The notes beneath the pieces are model-generated. The model was given only the letters and a program-made list of their open reading frames with translations, was not told the DNA's origin and made no database searches. Positions 15,635-24,340 of a stretch of DNA of 64,000 bases are shown here, one piece after another. Source of the stretch: Microtetraspora glauca (GTDB lineage: Bacteria; Actinomycetota; Actinomycetes; Streptosporangiales; Streptosporangiaceae); the NCBI GenBank assembly GCA_001570385.1, contig BBYL01000035.1:32274-96273 (forward strand), given 5' to 3'. The position numbers and the translations under genes were made by a program. The first letter of the stretch is position 1. Each line of letters opens with the position of its first letter.

Positions 15635-17347
15635 ATGCGAACGTGGGCGAAGGGTTCGACCCCCGTGGCGCTTCTCGCCGTCGGTGTCATGTCCCTCGGC
15701 AGCGGTACGGCTTTCGCCGACACCTCGGGCAGCGGCTCGATCGGTGGCGGCAACCAGCTCAACCTCCCCATCTCACTTCCGATCGACATCAGCGGCAACG
15801 CCGTCGCCGTCGCCGGTGACTCGTCCGCGACGTCGCAGGGCGGCGCGTCGGTCGTCAACGGCGGCCGCGGCAACGGCGGTGCCGGGGGCAACGTCACCAA
15901 CGGTGAGCACAGCATCCTGGGCGGGAACCAGATCGTCGCCCCGATCACCGCTCCGATCAACGCCTGCGGCAACGCGGTCGCGATCTTCGGCGACGCCACC
16001 GCGGGCTGCAAGGGCGGCGCGTCCGTCAAGAACTCCGGATCGGGGGCCGGCGGCAACCGGACCTCCGGCCGGTCCTCGATCCTCGGCGGCAACCAGGTGG
16101 TCGCCCCGATCACGGCCCCGATCAACCTGTGCGGCAACTCGGTCGCCGTTCTGGGCGAGGCGTTCTCCGGCTGCAAGGGCGGCGCCTCGGTCGGCGGCCC
16201 GGGCAACGGCGGCGGGCACGGCTACCGCGGTCACGGGCACGGTCACGGCCGTCCCGGCGGCGCCGGAGGCAACGTCACCAACGGTGAGCACAGCATCCTG
16301 GGCGGGAACCAGATCATCGCCCCGATCACCGCTCCGATCAACGCCTGCGGCAACGCGGTGGGCAACGCCAGCGCCGGTTGCGCCGGTGGCACGTCCGTGA
16401 AGAACTCAGGGGCCGGCACGGGCGGCAACGTCACCTCGGGTCGTTCCTCGATCCTCGGGGGAAACCAGATCCTCGCTCCGATCACGGCGCCGGTCAACGT
16501 CTGTGGCAACTCGGTCGGCGTACTGGGTGACGCCTTCTCCGGCTGCAAGGGCGGCGCCTCGGTCAGCGGTGGCGCCGGTGGCGGCGCGGGTCGCAACGTC
16601 ACCAGCGGTGCGCACAGCATCCTGGGCGGGAACCAGATCGTCGCCCCGATCACCGCGCCGATCAACGCCTGCGGCAACGCCGTGGCCGTGCTCGGTGACG
16701 CCAAGGCCAACTGCAAGGGCGGCGCCTCGGTCAGCGGTGGCGCCGGTGGCGGCGCGGGTCGCAACGTCACCAGCGGTGCGCACAGCATCCTGGGCGGGAA
16801 CCAGATCGTCGCCCCGATCACCGCGCCGATCAACATCTGCGGCAACGCCGTGGCCGTGCTCGGTGACGCCGCGGCCGGATGCCTCGGCGGCGCCAGCGTG
16901 GGCGGCGGGCAGTGGCACGGCCGCAAGACCTTGCACGGCACCTGGAACAAGGGCGCGCGCAAGGCCGTGCCGGTGAAGACCAGCGGGATGCTGTCCACCC
17001 TGCCGATGGTCCCTGGCGCCGCGGACAGCGGGGTGCTCCCCACCGCCGCGCTGACGCCGAGCCGGCCCGCCGCGGGCAAGGGAGGCGCCGGTGCGGCGCT
17101 CGCCCCGGTGACGGGCCTGGTCGGTTCGCTGCCCGTGGCGAACGGCCTCGGAGGAGCGAACGCCCTCGGTGGGGCGAGCGACGTGCTCCCGCTCGGTGAC
17201 CTCGGCCTGATGAGCGCCGAGCAGCCGGTCGGCGTGACCGGGATGAACCCCGGCTCGCTCATCGCGCTGGCCCTGGGCGCCATGTTCGCCGCCTCGGCGA
17301 CCATGTTCGCGGTCGTGCGCCGCTTCCGCCTCCGCGGCGAGAGGTAA
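15635..17347 (+). CDS. chaplin-like repeat surface protein, seven repeats, C-terminal anchor
   Basis: A 570-residue exported protein. A signal peptide (VALLAVGVMSLGSGTAFA) is followed by seven units of the type SILGGNQIVAPITAPINACG with a second Cys about 16 residues on (CKGGASV). This matches the chaplin core (N-Q..P...N.CGN..), but in tandem. Unit 1 lacks both cysteines and unit 4 is shortened. A His/Gly-rich linker (HGYRGHGHGHGRP) separates units 3 and 4. The tail has one membrane helix near residues 542-562 and a basic end (RRFRLRGER), with no clear LPXTG sorting motif. Chaplins coat aerial hyphae as amyloid-like hydrophobic films; that role is inferred for this long form. Start: ATG at 15635 after GGAG. 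Confidence 0.88.
   Translation: MRTWAKGSTPVALLAVGVMSLGSGTAFADTSGSGSIGGGNQLNLPISLPIDISGNAVAVAGDSSATSQGGASVVNGGRGNGGAGGNVTNGEHSILGGNQIVAPITAPINACGNAVAIFGDATAGCKGGASVKNSGSGAGGNRTSGRSSILGGNQVVAPITAPINLCGNSVAVLGEAFSGCKGGASVGGPGNGGGHGYRGHGHGHGRPGGAGGNVTNGEHSILGGNQIIAPITAPINACGNAVGNASAGCAGGTSVKNSGAGTGGNVTSGRSSILGGNQILAPITAPVNVCGNSVGVLGDAFSGCKGGASVSGGAGGGAGRNVTSGAHSILGGNQIVAPITAPINACGNAVAVLGDAKANCKGGASVSGGAGGGAGRNVTSGAHSILGGNQIVAPITAPINICGNAVAVLGDAAAGCLGGASVGGGQWHGRKTLHGTWNKGARKAVPVKTSGMLSTLPMVPGAADSGVLPTAALTPSRPAAGKGGAGAALAPVTGLVGSLPVANGLGGANALGGASDVLPLGDLGLMSAEQPVGVTGMNPGSLIALALGAMFAASATMFAVVRRFRLRGER
15737..16905 (+). repeat. array of seven chaplin-type coding repeats
   Basis: Seven tandem units encode the chaplin-like cores. 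Units 6 and 7 with their linkers repeat with a period of 168 bp (56 codons; for example the TGC codons at 16544 and 16712) and are nearly identical at DNA level over about 150 bp, differing mainly in the last 30 bp. The remaining units are more diverged. This pattern suggests a recent unequal duplication or gene conversion at the 3' end of the array. Confidence 0.85.
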
Positions 17348-17475
17348 GAAACATCTCACCCGCCCGGGGCACGCGGTGGCAACCGGTTGCCGATCCGGCC
17401 CCGGTGCGGGTGACCACGAGCGCTCATCGCCCAGGCGACTGGCAAGGCCAACAGCCCGGCGAGTGAGCAGAGGCG

Positions 17476-17516
17476 CTTCCTCCCCCTCCAGGTGATGCAC
17501 CCGGAGTGGGAGGAAG
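17476..17516. terminator. terminator-like hairpin in the gap after the chaplin-like gene
   Basis: A 14-bp stem with one mismatch (17476-17489 with 17503-17516) and a 13-nt loop lies about 130 bp past the chaplin-like stop and before the convergent DUF5703 gene. There is no T-run. The remainder of 17348-17686 has no open frame or repeat that I can support. Confidence 0.5.
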
Positions 17517-17686
17517 TGGAAAAGCTTCGTCACGCCTCTGGTGGGATCGGCCCAAGGCCGCTCTCACCAGGCCGGTACGGCGAAGCCGCGAAGAGCTTGC
17601 CCGCTCCGGGGGCGCGGCCCGGGGCGGGCAAAGCCATGCCGATCAAGCCATGCCGATGAAGGCATGCCGACCATCCGCGGACGTGG

Positions 17687-17872
17687 TCACATGGTGCGGA
17701 CGACGCGTATGATCTTGCGGCGCAGTCGGACGCGCCTGCTTCCGTCGGGATAAAGTCGCAGCCGGTCCAGTTCCCAGCTTCCGTACTCGGCATGCTCCGT
17801 GAGAACCTGCCTGGCGACCTCACGTGAGGTCCCGCACGGCAGATAGAGGTCCTTGTAGGAGTAGTCCAGCAC
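17687..17872 (-). CDS. DUF5703 family protein
   Basis: A 61-residue basic protein: MLDYSYKDLYLPCGTSREVA, LLTEHAEYGSWELDRLRL-like middle and the C-terminal RRVRLRRKIIRVVRTM. This is recognisable as the small actinobacterial DUF5703 family, of unknown function. It starts with GTG at 17872. It lies divergent to topA, whose coding start is 256 bp away, and convergent to the chaplin-like gene. The alternating charged and hydrophobic C-terminus suggests a beta-rich domain that may bind nucleic acid, but this is speculation. Confidence 0.75.
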   Translation of the reverse strand: MLDYSYKDLYLPCGTSREVARQVLTEHAEYGSWELDRLRLYPDGSRRVRLRRKIIRVVRTM

Positions 17873-18128
17873 AGCGATTAGTCTCCGAGAGGTGTGTTAG
17901 GGGAACCCGCCTGGCTCTATTCTGCGTCCTCGTGGATAGAAGGTCCAGGTGAGTTACACACCGGGGCGGGACCGGGTAGCCCGAGGGGGAAGGACTTCCG
18001 GCGACGGGTTACCGTCGAAACGATCCCGTGGCCGGGCCGGGCGAAGGATCAGCCGACCCTGCTGTGAGGGCGGCTGGTCCCGACTGGGAACACGGGGAAC
18101 GACAGGGAACAGCGAGGTAGGAAGCAGC

Positions 18129-20804
18129 GTGCCAGCCAAGGACGGCAACGCCGGCGCAACCCGCCTGGTGATCGTCGAGTCGCCTGCCAAGGCGAAGACC
18201 ATCGCCGGGTACCTCGGGCGCGGCTACATCGTGGAGTCCAGCATCGGTCACATCCGTGATCTTCCGGAGAGGGCCGATGACATCCCTGAGAAGTACAAAG
18301 GAGAGGCATGGGCCCGTCTGGGGGTGAACGTCGACCATGAGTTCGAGCCGCTCTATGTCGTCAACCCGGACAAGAAGTCCCAGGTCTCCAAGCTGAAGCA
18401 GCTGCTCAAGGACGCCGACGAGCTCTACCTCGCCACTGACGAGGACCGCGAGGGCGAGGCGATCGCCTGGCATCTGCGCGAGGTGCTCAAGCCCAAGGTG
18501 CCGGTGCACCGGATGGTCTTCCACGAGATCACACCGCACGCCATCCAGGACGCCGTCTCCAACCCGCGCGACCTCGACCTCCGGCTCGTGGACGCCCAGG
18601 AGACCCGGCGCATCCTCGACCGGTTGTACGGCTACGAGGTCAGCCCGGTCCTGTGGAAGAAGGTCAAGCCCCGGCTGTCGGCCGGCCGCGTGCAGTCCGT
18701 GGCGACGCGGCTGGTGGTCGAGCGCGAGCGGGATCGCATGGCGTTCACCGCCGCGAGTTACTGGGATTTGCAGGCACTCTTCGACACGGGCAGGGACGAG
18801 GATCCGCGCAGGTTCAGCGCCACTCTGACCGCCGTGGACGGCAGGCGGGTCGCGCAGGGCCGTGACTTCGCCTCCACGGGCGCGCTGAAGAGCGCCGACG
18901 TCCTCCACCTGGACGAGGCCGCCGCCGGAGCGCTGGCGGGACGCCTGGGCAACGCGTCGTACGCTGTCACGTCGGTGGAGCGCAAGCCGTACACGCGCAA
19001 GCCGTACGCGCCGTTCAGGACGACGACGCTGCAGCAGGAGGCGAGCCGCAAGCTCGGCTTCTCGGCGAAGTACACCATGCAGATCGCCCAGCGGCTCTAC
19101 GAGAACGGCTTCATCACCTACATGCGTACCGACAGCATCACGCTGTCGGAGACCGCCGTCGCCGCCGCCCGCGGCCAGGCCATCAAGCTGTACGGCTCCG
19201 CGTACGTGCCGGACAAGCCGCGCGTCTACGCCAGCAAGGTCAAGAACGCCCAGGAGGCGCACGAGGCGATCCGCCCGTCCGGTGAGGAGTTCCGCACCCC
19301 GGGCGAGACCGGGCTGGCCGGGGACATGTTCCGGCTGTACGAGCTGATCTGGCAGCGTACGGTCGCGTCCCAGATGAAGGACGCGGTCGGCGAGTCGGTG
19401 TCGGTGAAGGTCGGCGGCACGTCCAGCTCCGGCGAGAACGTCGAGTTCGGCGCGACCGGCCGCACGATCACTTTCCACGGCTTCCTCAAGGCGTACGTCG
19501 AGGGCGCGGACGACCCGTCGACCGACAGGGACGACGCCGAGAAGCGGCTGCCCAACCTGTCGGAGGGCGAGCGGCTGACCGCGGCCGAGCTGAACGCGCT
19601 GGCGCACTCGACCAAGCCGCCCGCGCGCTACACCGAGGCGTCGCTGGTCAAGGAGCTGGAAGACCGCGAGATCGGTCGCCCGTCGACGTACGCGTCGATC
19701 ATCGGCACGATCCTCGACCGGGGGTACGTGTTCAAGAAGGGCACCGCGCTGGTGCCGTCCTTCCTCGCGTTCGCCGTGGTCAACCTGCTTGAGCAGCATT
19801 TCGGCAACCTCGTCGACTACGACTTCACCGCGGACATGGAGAAGGTCCTCGACGACATCGCCAACGACCGCGCGGAGCGGGTGCCCGAGCTGCGCCGGTT
19901 CTACTTCGGCGGGGACGGCGACGAGGGTCTCAAGGAGATGGTCACCGACCTGGGCGAGATCGACGCCAAGGAGATCAGCTCCTTCCCGATCAGGGGCAGC
20001 GACATCGTGATCCGGGTCGGGCGCTACGGCCCCTACCTCGACCGCGACGGCGCCCGGGTGAACGTGCCCGAGGACATGACGCCCGACGAGCTCACCGCCG
20101 AGAAGGCCGAGGAGCTGTTCGCCCGTCCGAGCGGTGACCGCGAGCTGGGCAAGGACCCGGTCACCGGCAACGTCATCGTGGCCAAGAGCGGGCGGTTCGG
20201 CCCGTACGTCACGGAGATCCTGCCGGAGGAGCCGGCGCCCGCCGAGGGCAAGAAGCGCACCAAGAAGGCCGAAGTGCCCAAGGCGCGGGCGAGCTCCCTG
20301 TTCAAGACCATGTCGCTGGACACCATCACGCTGGACGACGCGCTGAGGCTGCTGGCGATCCCCCGGGTCGTCGGGGAGATCGACGGCGAGGAGGTGACCG
20401 CGCAGAACGGCAAGTTCGGGCCCTACATCAAGAAGGGCACCGACTCGCGGTCGCTCGCCTCCGAGGAGGACCTGCTGACGGTCACCATCGACCAGGCCAG
20501 GGAGCTGTTCGCGCAGCCCAAGGCCCGGGGCAGGGGCCGGGCCGCGGCCGCTCCGCCGTTGCGCGAGCTGGGCGACGACCCGAACTCCAAGAAGCCCGTG
20601 GTGGTGAAGGAGGGGCGCTTCGGGCCGTACGTCACGGACGGCGAGACGAACGCCTCGCTGCGCAAGGGCGACACGGTCGAGGACATCACGATCGAGCGGG
20701 CCGCCGAGCTGCTGGCGGAGCGTCGCGAGCGTGCCCCCGCGCCCAAGCGGACCACGACCCGGGCGAAGAAGGCGCCCGCGAAGAAGCCCGCGGCCAAGTC
20801 CTGA
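18129..20804 (+). CDS. topA: DNA topoisomerase I
   Basis: An 891-residue type IA topoisomerase that relaxes negative supercoils. The Toprim domain starts at LVIVESPAKAKTIAGYLGRG and holds the metal-binding ATDEDREGEAIAWHL (about residues 100-115). The catalytic tyrosine is in FITYMRTDSITL, about residue 331. The C-terminus carries four GR(F/Y)GPY-type repeats instead of zinc fingers, then a lysine-rich tail (RAKKAPAKKPAAKS), the actinobacterial form that aids processivity. I choose the GTG at 18129, preceded by AGGAAG; the frame is open upstream to 17949, but that extension is unconserved. The metallophosphoesterase gene follows 84 bp downstream. Confidence 0.97.
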   Translation: MPAKDGNAGATRLVIVESPAKAKTIAGYLGRGYIVESSIGHIRDLPERADDIPEKYKGEAWARLGVNVDHEFEPLYVVNPDKKSQVSKLKQLLKDADELYLATDEDREGEAIAWHLREVLKPKVPVHRMVFHEITPHAIQDAVSNPRDLDLRLVDAQETRRILDRLYGYEVSPVLWKKVKPRLSAGRVQSVATRLVVERERDRMAFTAASYWDLQALFDTGRDEDPRRFSATLTAVDGRRVAQGRDFASTGALKSADVLHLDEAAAGALAGRLGNASYAVTSVERKPYTRKPYAPFRTTTLQQEASRKLGFSAKYTMQIAQRLYENGFITYMRTDSITLSETAVAAARGQAIKLYGSAYVPDKPRVYASKVKNAQEAHEAIRPSGEEFRTPGETGLAGDMFRLYELIWQRTVASQMKDAVGESVSVKVGGTSSSGENVEFGATGRTITFHGFLKAYVEGADDPSTDRDDAEKRLPNLSEGERLTAAELNALAHSTKPPARYTEASLVKELEDREIGRPSTYASIIGTILDRGYVFKKGTALVPSFLAFAVVNLLEQHFGNLVDYDFTADMEKVLDDIANDRAERVPELRRFYFGGDGDEGLKEMVTDLGEIDAKEISSFPIRGSDIVIRVGRYGPYLDRDGARVNVPEDMTPDELTAEKAEELFARPSGDRELGKDPVTGNVIVAKSGRFGPYVTEILPEEPAPAEGKKRTKKAEVPKARASSLFKTMSLDTITLDDALRLLAIPRVVGEIDGEEVTAQNGKFGPYIKKGTDSRSLASEEDLLTVTIDQARELFAQPKARGRGRAAAAPPLRELGDDPNSKKPVVVKEGRFGPYVTDGETNASLRKGDTVEDITIERAAELLAERRERAPAPKRTTTRAKKAPAKKPAAKS

Positions 20805-20888
20805 CCGGGTTTCCGGCCGGGTAGGCTCAGCGCGCTCTCAGGACTCGCTTCGTAAGATCGTCCGGCAGCGGAGCGAGGGGAGTACACC

Positions 20889-22043
20889 GTGGGGTTTCTG
20901 ATCACGATCGTGGTCGTCGTGGTCGCCGTGCACGTCTACCTGTGGCTGCGACTGGTCAGGCCGGCCACCCGCCCGGGGAGCCTCCCGCGGCGGGTGTTCA
21001 CCTGGGCGCTGGTCGTGCTCGGGGTTCTGCTGCCGTTGGCCGTCGCCGGAGGCCGGGTCTTCGGGATGACGTTCGAGCACGTCATCGCGTGGCCCGGCTA
21101 CATGTGGCTGGCCGTGATGTTCTACCTGCTCGTGTTCACGGTGGCCCTGGAGATCCCGCGGGCGGTGGCCGTACTGGCGACCCGGCGGGCCGGGCGGCAG
21201 CCGGCCGGGATCGACCGGCGGGTGTTCATCGCGCGCACGGCCGCCACGGTCGCGGGCGTCGGGGCGCTGGCCACGGTGGGGTACGGCGTGCGCACGGCCC
21301 TGGGCGACCCGGTGATCGAGCGGATCCCGGTGCGGCTGCCCCGGCTGGATCCGCGGATGAGCGGCCTGCGGCTCGCCGTGGTCAGCGACATCCACATCGG
21401 GCCGTTGACCGGGAAGGGCCACGCCGAGCGCATCGTCCGGATGATCAACGGTCTCCAGGCCGACGTGGTCACGATCGTCGGCGACCTGGTGGACGGGACC
21501 GTGGCCGAGCTCGGGCCGCTGGCGGCTCCGTTGCGCCACCTTGAATCCCGCTATGGGGCATATTTCGTGACCGGTAACCACGAGTACTACACGTCCAACG
21601 GGCCACAGGAGTGGATCGAGGAGCTGAACTCCCTCGGCGTGCGGTCGCTGCGCAACGAGCGGGTCGAGATCGCCCACGCGGGAGCCGTACTCGACCTGGC
21701 GGGGATCAACGACCTGAACGGAACGCTGTCCGAGGACGGCCCCGACTTCGAGAAGGCCCTGGGCGGGCGGGACACCGCGCGGCCGGTCGTGCTGCTCGCG
21801 CACCAGCCGGTCCAGATCAGGCAGGCCGCGGGGCACGGCGTCGATCTCCAGCTGTCCGGGCACACCCACGGCGGGCAGATGGCGCCGTTCAACCTGGCGG
21901 TTCCTCTGCAGCAGCCGGTGGTCGCGGGGTTGGACAAGGTGGACGGCACCCAGATCTACGTCACCCGGGGCGCGGGCTACTGGGGGCCGCCGGTCCGGGT
22001 CGGTGCCCCGCCGGAGATCACCCTCATCGAGCTCAGGGCCTGA
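20889..22043 (+). CDS. membrane-anchored metallophosphoesterase
   Basis: A 384-residue protein with about four hydrophobic segments in the first 150 residues (ITIVVVVVAVHVYLWL, TWALVVLGVLLPLAVAG, WLAVMFYLLVFTVALEI and a later one near RTAATVAGVGALATVG). A calcineurin-like phosphoesterase domain follows. Metal-binding motifs are in order: VVSDIHIGP, IVGDLVDG, TGNHEYYTS, LLAHQP and SGHTHGGQ. The domain probably faces outward, like the YkuE/YpbG group. The substrate is unknown. The GTG start follows a purine-rich GCGAGGGGAG. It is probably read with topA upstream and MFS-tmk downstream. Confidence 0.88.
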   Translation: MGFLITIVVVVVAVHVYLWLRLVRPATRPGSLPRRVFTWALVVLGVLLPLAVAGGRVFGMTFEHVIAWPGYMWLAVMFYLLVFTVALEIPRAVAVLATRRAGRQPAGIDRRVFIARTAATVAGVGALATVGYGVRTALGDPVIERIPVRLPRLDPRMSGLRLAVVSDIHIGPLTGKGHAERIVRMINGLQADVVTIVGDLVDGTVAELGPLAAPLRHLESRYGAYFVTGNHEYYTSNGPQEWIEELNSLGVRSLRNERVEIAHAGAVLDLAGINDLNGTLSEDGPDFEKALGGRDTARPVVLLAHQPVQIRQAAGHGVDLQLSGHTHGGQMAPFNLAVPLQQPVVAGLDKVDGTQIYVTRGAGYWGPPVRVGAPPEITLIELRA

Positions 22044-22228
22044 TTTCCGGGCGTGTACCGTCCGTCCGAGCGGGAAGACGGGCGCGTCGGCGGGAAAAGT
22101 GGGCGGCCGATCTCGCGTCCGTCCTGCGGGACAGGGCGGGACGTACTACCCTCAGGCGACGAGCGGGCGGAAAACCGGCCCCCTCGTACTCTTTTCCCGC
22201 CCAGCGAGCACCTGGATACGCTGACATC

Positions 22229-24286
22229 ATGAGCACCCACGGCCGGGCAGCCAGGCGACGCAAGCCGCCGAACGTGCTGGCGAACGCGCCCTTCCGCAGG
22301 CTGTGGACGGCCATGTCGGTCTGCAGCCTCGGCGACTGGCTGAACATCATCGCCCTGACCGCCCTGGCGGGAAACCTCACCGCCGGATCGGGATACCAGG
22401 CGCAGAGCCTCGCCATCGGCGGTGTGTTCATCGCCAAGATGCTGCCCGCGATCCTTCTCGGTCCGCTCGCGGGCGCGGTCGCGGACCGGTTCGACCGCCG
22501 GTTGGCGATGGTGACCGCGGACCTCGTCAGATTCGCCGTGGTCGCCTCGATCCCGCTGGTGGGGAGCTACCAGTGGGTGATCATCGCGACGCTGCTCGTC
22601 GAGTGCGCGAACCTGTTCTGGGTGCCGGCCAAGGACGCGACGGTGCCCAACCTCGTGCCCAAGGAGCGGCTGGAGGAGGCCAACCAGCTCAACCTGCTCG
22701 TCACGTACGGCACGGCTCCTGTCGCGGCCGCGCTCTTCGCGGTCCTGTCGGCGGTCATGGGCATGTTCACCACGGCCGTCCCCGGGTTCGCCGTTAGGCC
22801 CACCGATGTGGCCCTGGGCGTCAACGCCCTGGCCTACCTGGTCTCCGCGAGCCTGATCTTCACGCTGCGGGACATTCCGAAGGACCACATCCTCAGGGTG
22901 TCCACGCCGTCCGTGCTGCGGCAGGTCGTCGAGGGCTGGCGGTTCGTCGGCGGCAACCGCGTGGTGCGCGGGCTGATCATCGGCATGCTGGGCGCCTTCG
23001 CCGCCGGGGGCGCGGTCGTCGGCGTGGCCAAGGCGTACGTGACCGCCCTGCAGGGCGGCGACGCGGGCTACGGCGCCGTCTTCTGCGCGGTCTTCCTGGG
23101 CATGGGAATCGGCATGTTCTTCGGCCCCCGTCTGCTCGGGGAGCTGTCCAGGCGGCGCATGTTCGGCCTGACCATCATCCTCGCCGGGCTGACCCTCGCG
23201 GCCATCGCGCTCATCCATAACCTGGCCCTCGTCATCGTGCTCACCGTGCTCCTGGGAATGTGCGCGGGCACCACCTGGATCATCGGTTACACACTGATCG
23301 GCCTGGAGGTCGAGGACGGCCTGCGCGGCCGTACGTTCTCCTTCCTGCAGTCGCTGGCCAGGGTGGTGCTGCTCCTGGTCGTCGCGCTGGCCTCCGCGCT
23401 CGGCGGCCTCGTCGGCTCGCACCTCCTCGTGGTCGCGGGCATGACCTACAGCTTCGACGGCTCGAACGTGGTCCTGCTCCTGGGCGCGCTGCTCGCGGTG
23501 ATCGTCGGCCTGCTCGCGCTGCGGCACATGGACGACCGGCCCGGCGTCCCGATCGGGGCGGACCTGTTCGCCGCGCTGCGAGGAGAGAAGTTCGTCGTCC
23601 AGGACGACGACCAGCGCCCCGGCCTGTTCGTCGCCTTCGAGGGCGGCGAGGGTTCGGGCAAGACGACCCAGTCGAGACTGCTCGCCATCTGGCTGCGCGA
23701 CCAGGGCTTCGACGTGGTGCAGACCCGCGAGCCGGGGTCGACCAAGGTCGGCATGCGGTTGCGCGCCATCCTCCTCGACGCCGCCCACCAGGGGTTGTCG
23801 GCGCGGTCCGAGGCCCTGCTGTACGCGGCGGACCGGGCCGAGCACGTCGAGAAGGTCATCCGTCCGGCGCTCCAGCGTGGCTCCACGGTGGTCTGCGACC
23901 GCTACGTCGACTCGTCGCTGGCCTATCAGGGGGCCGGGCGGGCGCTCGACCCCGAGGACGTGGCGCGCGTCAACTCCTGGGCGACCGGTGGCCTGCTCCC
24001 CGACCTGACCGTGCTCATCGACGTTCCCCCGTCGGTGGGGTTGCGCCGGATGGCCTCGCCCGCCGACCGGATCGAGTCCGAGCCGATGGAGTTCCACGAG
24101 CGGGTCCGGCGGGAGTTCCGGGCGCTCGCGGCCGCCGCTCCTGACCGTTACCTGGTCGTGGACGGCACGCTCCCGCAGAACGAGATCTCCCGGCTCATCC
24201 AGGACCGGGTCCGCGAGGTGCTGCCCGATCCGGTGCCGCAGGAGACCGAGGCGGCCACCGGCACCATCCCCGCCATCCGCGACTGA
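22229..24286 (+). CDS. tmk: MFS transporter fused to dTMP kinase
   Basis: A 685-residue two-domain protein. Residues about 20-440 form a 12-helix major facilitator domain (FRRLWTAMSVCSLGDWLNII at the start, GPLAGAVADRFDRRLAM as the loop 2-3 motif). Residues about 465-670 are a complete thymidylate kinase: P-loop FVAFEGGEGSGKTTQSRLL, TREPGSTKVG (family TREPGGT), DRYVDSSLAYQGAGR and LTVLIDVPPSVGLRRM. The kinase makes dTDP from dTMP for DNA synthesis. The fusion is known in actinobacteria, where the transporter part has no assigned cargo. The ATG at 22229 gives the MFS N-terminus; the open frame further upstream overlaps the preceding gene and is spurious. The DNA polymerase III delta prime gene follows. 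Confidence 0.93.
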   Translation: MSTHGRAARRRKPPNVLANAPFRRLWTAMSVCSLGDWLNIIALTALAGNLTAGSGYQAQSLAIGGVFIAKMLPAILLGPLAGAVADRFDRRLAMVTADLVRFAVVASIPLVGSYQWVIIATLLVECANLFWVPAKDATVPNLVPKERLEEANQLNLLVTYGTAPVAAALFAVLSAVMGMFTTAVPGFAVRPTDVALGVNALAYLVSASLIFTLRDIPKDHILRVSTPSVLRQVVEGWRFVGGNRVVRGLIIGMLGAFAAGGAVVGVAKAYVTALQGGDAGYGAVFCAVFLGMGIGMFFGPRLLGELSRRRMFGLTIILAGLTLAAIALIHNLALVIVLTVLLGMCAGTTWIIGYTLIGLEVEDGLRGRTFSFLQSLARVVLLLVVALASALGGLVGSHLLVVAGMTYSFDGSNVVLLLGALLAVIVGLLALRHMDDRPGVPIGADLFAALRGEKFVVQDDDQRPGLFVAFEGGEGSGKTTQSRLLAIWLRDQGFDVVQTREPGSTKVGMRLRAILLDAAHQGLSARSEALLYAADRAEHVEKVIRPALQRGSTVVCDRYVDSSLAYQGAGRALDPEDVARVNSWATGGLLPDLTVLIDVPPSVGLRRMASPADRIESEPMEFHERVRREFRALAAAAPDRYLVVDGTLPQNEISRLIQDRVREVLPDPVPQETEAATGTIPAIRD

Positions 24287-24340
24287 CAGCCGCCCGTGGA
24301 AGGGCCGAGTCGGCCCGTGAACCCACGGTAGGTTGTGGCC

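Noticed and set aside
15737..16905. Repeats in the chaplin-like gene as a CRISPR or regulatory array
   Set aside because: They are long coding repeats with codon-level variation and keep the reading frame.
16406..17533. Long minus-strand open frames across the chaplin-like gene
   Set aside because: Antisense shadows with the repeat pattern of the real gene; no start signals or domains.
18009..19799. A 596-codon minus-strand open frame inside topA
   Set aside because: Shadow of the topA codon pattern; composition is low-complexity and no motif is seen.
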